DNA of 34,465 bases from DATLYH01 sp035575035. Its GTDB lineage: Bacteria > Planctomycetota > Planctomycetia > Gemmatales > Gemmataceae. The notes below the pieces were generated by a model. The model searched no databases. It saw only the letters and a list, made by a program, of their open reading frames with translations, and was not told where the DNA came from. The stretch's first letter is position 1, and each line of letters opens with the position of its first letter. The stretch spans positions 1 to 34,465 of the forward strand of contig DATLYH010000106.1 in assembly GCA_035575035.1 (NCBI GenBank), read 5' to 3'. A program made the position numbers and the translations under genes. Positions 31,918 to 34,465 of the stretch are shown here, in pieces.

Positions 31918-32718
31918 ATGATGCGGCAGTTGGCCCAGCGGCGCTTTCTGATCACCGGCGCTTCCAGCGGCATCGGCCGGTCGTTGGCCGAGCAGGCGGT
32001 CGGCCGCGGCGCCCGGGTGATCCTGGCGGCCCGCTCGGGGGACAAACTGGAAGACCTGGCCCGGGCCCTGACCGGTCGCGGCGGCGAGGCGGTCGCGGTG
32101 CCGGCCGACGTCACCTCGGAGATAGACCGGCAGCGCCTCCTGGAAATCGCCATTGAGCACTTCGGCGGCCTGGACGTGTTGATCAACAACGCCGGCATCG
32201 GCAGCTTCGGTCACTTCGCCGACTCATCGGAGGAGGTTCTCCGCCGGATCATGGAGGTGAACTTCTTTGCCCCGGCCGAGTTGATGCGGCTGTTCATCCC
32301 GGTCCTGGCCCAGGGGCAGCAGCCGGCCATTGTCAACATCGCCTCGATGTGTGGGCGGCGTGGACTGCCGGCCTGGACGGAATACTCCGCCAGCAAGTTC
32401 GCCTTGTGCGGCCTGACCGAGGCCCTGCGCGGCGAGATGGCCCGCTTCGACATCGACGTGTTGCTGGTCCTGCCGGGCCTGACGCGCAGCGACCTGCCCC
32501 GCCACCTGCTGCGCAACACCGGCCGGATGAAGATCGCGTTTGACCGCGGCATGCCGCCCGAGCAGGTGGCCGACGCCGTCCTGCGAGCGCTGGAGCGCAA
32601 CCGCGCCGAGACGATCATCGGCCGGGATGCCCGCTGGCTGCTCCGCTTCAACCGGTTGTTCCCGCGGCTGACGGATCGGCTGATCGCCCGCCGGGTCCGG
32701 CAACTGTATGCGCCATAA
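31918..32718 (+). CDS. Short-chain dehydrogenase/reductase
   Basis: This 266-residue classical SDR has the cofactor motif TGASSGIG (13-20), NNAG (90-93), catalytic Ser143 and Y156-x3-K160 in YSASK. The Arg and Asp after the glycine motif (AARSGDKL) fit an NADP-dependent enzyme. The C-terminus carries an extra basic helical tail. No neighbouring gene suggests the substrate. The ATG-ATG start follows GAGGAGAG. Confidence 0.93.
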   Translation: MMRQLAQRRFLITGASSGIGRSLAEQAVGRGARVILAARSGDKLEDLARALTGRGGEAVAVPADVTSEIDRQRLLEIAIEHFGGLDVLINNAGIGSFGHFADSSEEVLRRIMEVNFFAPAELMRLFIPVLAQGQQPAIVNIASMCGRRGLPAWTEYSASKFALCGLTEALRGEMARFDIDVLLVLPGLTRSDLPRHLLRNTGRMKIAFDRGMPPEQVADAVLRALERNRAETIIGRDARWLLRFNRLFPRLTDRLIARRVRQLYAP

Positions 32719-33033
32719 CCTCCCATCCCTGGATCGACCACCCGGGGCGGTCCCTGACCGGGGCCCGCTCCGTTCGTTTTCCTCGGACGGCTGCGTCACG
32801 CTTTGGTCAGTTTCCTGTAGGTGACAAGGAGAGGCGGCTGTTTGCCGTGTGGGGCCTGGTGTTGAGCAGCGGGCCTGGTCAGCGCCCGAAGCGCCCGCTT
32901 GCATACCGGGCAGGTGTGTTATAATGGGGCGACCAGGCAAACCGGAGGAAGCCGGAACGTTCAGGCTCCCGCCTGCCAGCGGGACAAGGTTGTCTCGGAA
33001 GGCGCCGGCGCGGGGCGGGCCGAGGCCTTGGAG
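32719..33033 (+). promoter_or_regulatory. Gap with candidate promoter for the ABC permease
   Basis: TATAAT at 32920-32925 follows TTGCAT (32899-32904) with a 15-bp spacer, 108 bp before the permease start. No gene is supported in the gap. The region is otherwise GC-rich without a clear hairpin. Confidence 0.4.
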
Positions 33034-34158
33034 ATGCCCTACTCCCTGATCATCATCTGGCACGAACGGCTCCGCTACCTGCCGGCCATCGTGGCCGTGG
33101 CCTTCAGTGCCCTGCTGATCGCCCTACAGTGCGGGCTGCTGCTCGGCCTGTTCACCCTGACCTCCATCCCGGTCGATCACAGCTCGGCCGATGTCTGGGT
33201 CGGCTACCCCGGCGTGCTCAGCGTCGATCTGGGTCGGCCCATCCCCGAGGGCTGGCTGACCCGCGTGGCCCGGCAGCCGGAGGTGGTCCGCGTCGAACCG
33301 TGCCTGCTCAACTTTGCTTTCTGGCGCAGCGAGCGCAGCCATCAAATCGAGACCTGCACCGTCATCGGCACGCGCCTGCACAAAGGGTCGCTGGGGGCTC
33401 CTGAGCAGCTGGGGCCGGAGCTCCGCGCCCGCCTGGCCGAACCCGACACGATCGTGGTCGATCAGTCGGAGCTAAGCCGACTCGGCATCGAGGGGATACG
33501 GGACTACGCCGAAATTAACGGCCGGCGCGTGCGTGTCGTCGGGCTGGTCAGCGGCCTGAAAAGCCTGGGCGGGCCATACGTCTTCTGTTCGCTGGAGACG
33601 GCCCGGTCGCTGCTTCGTCTGCGGCCTGACCAGACCACTTACCTGCTGGCCCGCTGTCGCCGCCCCGCTGATGCCCCGATCGTGGCGGAGCGGCTGCAGG
33701 GGCGCTACAAGGATATGTCGGCATTCAGCAAGGATAGCTTCTCCCGGCGCTCGCAGTGGCACTGGCTGACCAAAACCCGGGCAGGGGTGGCGTTGGGATT
33801 GGCGGCGGCGCTGGGGCTGCTGGTCGGCGCGGTGGTCACCGGCCAGACCCTCTATGGGGCGACGGCAGCCTCGCTGCCGCAATACGCGGTGCTGCGGGCC
33901 CAGGGCATCTCGCGGCTGCGGATCGCCTCGATCGTGCTAGCCATCGCCTTCTGGGTCGGTATCGCCGGCGTCGCCCTGGCCCTGCCGACAGTCTGGCTGC
34001 TGGCCGAGTTGGCCGAGGCCGCCGCCCGAACCAAGGTGCTGTTGCCGCCCTGGCTGCTCGCGGCCGCCGGCAGCGTCACCCTGGCCATGGCGCTGCTGTC
34101 CGGCCTGGCTGCCCTTCGCCTGGTCTGGCGCATCAAGCTGGGGGAGGTGCTGCGCTAG
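33034..34158 (+). CDS. FtsX/DevC-like ABC transporter permease
   Basis: The 374-residue protein has the topology of MacB/FtsX-type permeases, especially DevC: one N-terminal helix (about 17-42), a large soluble domain of about 200 residues, then three helices (about 250-272, 295-325, 335-365). It begins MPYSLIIIWHERLRYLPAIV. Such permeases work with an ATPase and often a membrane-fusion protein (DevA/DevB); neither is in the window but both could lie downstream. The frame extends upstream; the ATG at 33034 matches the family start but has a weak SD (TTGGAG). Substrate unknown. Confidence 0.85.
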   Translation: MPYSLIIIWHERLRYLPAIVAVAFSALLIALQCGLLLGLFTLTSIPVDHSSADVWVGYPGVLSVDLGRPIPEGWLTRVARQPEVVRVEPCLLNFAFWRSERSHQIETCTVIGTRLHKGSLGAPEQLGPELRARLAEPDTIVVDQSELSRLGIEGIRDYAEINGRRVRVVGLVSGLKSLGGPYVFCSLETARSLLRLRPDQTTYLLARCRRPADAPIVAERLQGRYKDMSAFSKDSFSRRSQWHWLTKTRAGVALGLAAALGLLVGAVVTGQTLYGATAASLPQYAVLRAQGISRLRIASIVLAIAFWVGIAGVALALPTVWLLAELAEAAARTKVLLPPWLLAAAGSVTLAMALLSGLAALRLVWRIKLGEVLR

Positions 34159-34213
34159 GCAGGGGCCAGGTCGGCGCCTGGAGCATACGCTGTCCGAGCC
34201 GTGGGGCCGCCTA

Positions 34214-34465
34214 GTCCGTAGTCGGTAGCCCATAGTCCGTAGCAAGACCGTCCGCATCGGTGGGCGAGCGGCCCGCGTCAGCGGGCCGGTCCTAGCGAGC
34301 GGCCTGCGTCAGCGGGCCGGTTCTAGCGAGCGGCCCGCGTCAGCGGGCCGGTGGGCGAGCGGCCCGCGTCAGCGGGCCGGTTCTAGCGAGCGGCCCGCGT
34401 CAGCGGGCCGGTGGGACATGAACCAACTCGCCTCGGCCGACGGCTACCAACTACCGACTACGGAC
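34214..34465. repeat. Hairpin repeat array between 15-bp inverted repeats
   Basis: GTCCGTAGTCGGTAG (34214-34228) and its exact complement (34451-34465) flank an array of five ~30-bp units (34260-34411). Each unit carries the stem CGGCCCGC-GTCA-GCGGGCCG (one unit has a T in the first arm). The units alternate between a TGGGCGAG and a TTCTAGCGAG (or TCCTAGCGAG) leader. The right inverted repeat ends at the window edge and may continue. Confidence 0.85.

Noticed and set aside
31742..31921. 59-codon frame ending in an ATGA overlap with the SDR gene
   Set aside because: A weak GGGAG and the overlap are suggestive, but composition shows no protein pattern and the SDR has its own SD; left out as unproven.
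34260..34411. Regular repeats that might be a CRISPR array
   Set aside because: Units are nearly contiguous and the sequence between them is itself repeated, so there are no unique spacers; no cas gene is present.

Overview
The window comes from a GC-rich bacterium, most likely a planctomycete of the Gemmata type. The evidence is a prepilin-type DUF1559 protein, a secreted sulfatase, a Hanks-type Ser/Thr kinase, two Uma2 (DUF820) genes, a DUF5678/retropepsin-like pair, and several families of short hairpin repeats scattered between (and sometimes inside) genes. Lineage is inferred from gene content only; no rRNA or tRNA gene is visible.

Layout. 1-88: hairpin repeat array. 118-1467(-): Ser/Thr kinase. 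2089-2337: csrA. 2501-3268(-): surE, then a small unknown gene. 3794-6082: Ski2-like helicase, convergent with and overlapping a polytopic membrane protein (6079-7293, -). 7346-7753(-): NTF2-like protein. 8148-9710(-): UxaA-family dehydratase. 9922-11328(-): MFS transporter. 11435-19023(+): the operon of interest. 19025-23423(-): GH2-like protein, queA, a secreted protein, a lipoprotein and a DUF1559 protein. 23722-29146(+): glgP, pgm, sulfatase. 29262-34158(+): dihydrolipoamide dehydrogenase, BON-type protein, SDR, ABC permease. 34214-34465: second hairpin array between inverted repeats.

The most interesting part is 11435-18292. A promoter and a clear SAM-I riboswitch precede a divergent threonine-synthase-like PLP enzyme, a CysO-like sulfur carrier ending in Gly-Gly, a 113-residue unknown protein and a ThiF/MoeB-type E1. 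A cysteine desulfurase follows about 2.2 kb downstream. Read together this looks like a protein-thiocarboxylate route in which the desulfurase and E1 load sulfur on the carrier and the PLP enzyme transfers it to an activated amino acid. Because SAM is the predicted signal and the sulfur would come from cysteine, the product is more likely homocysteine/methionine than cysteine. The JAMM peptidase used by the known CysO and HcyS systems is not in the window.

The same operon is heavily remodelled by repeats. The riboswitch P3 arm is enlarged to roughly 100 nt by a hairpin repeat, and two of the first three intergenic gaps contain perfect inverted repeats. Between the E1 gene and the desulfurase lie three accessory cassettes (a toxin-antitoxin-like pair and two Uma2 genes). 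These are punctuated by two extra, nearly identical copies (74 and 64 bp) of the 3' end of the E1 gene. This is the pattern expected of repeated insertion or duplication at a gene 3' end.
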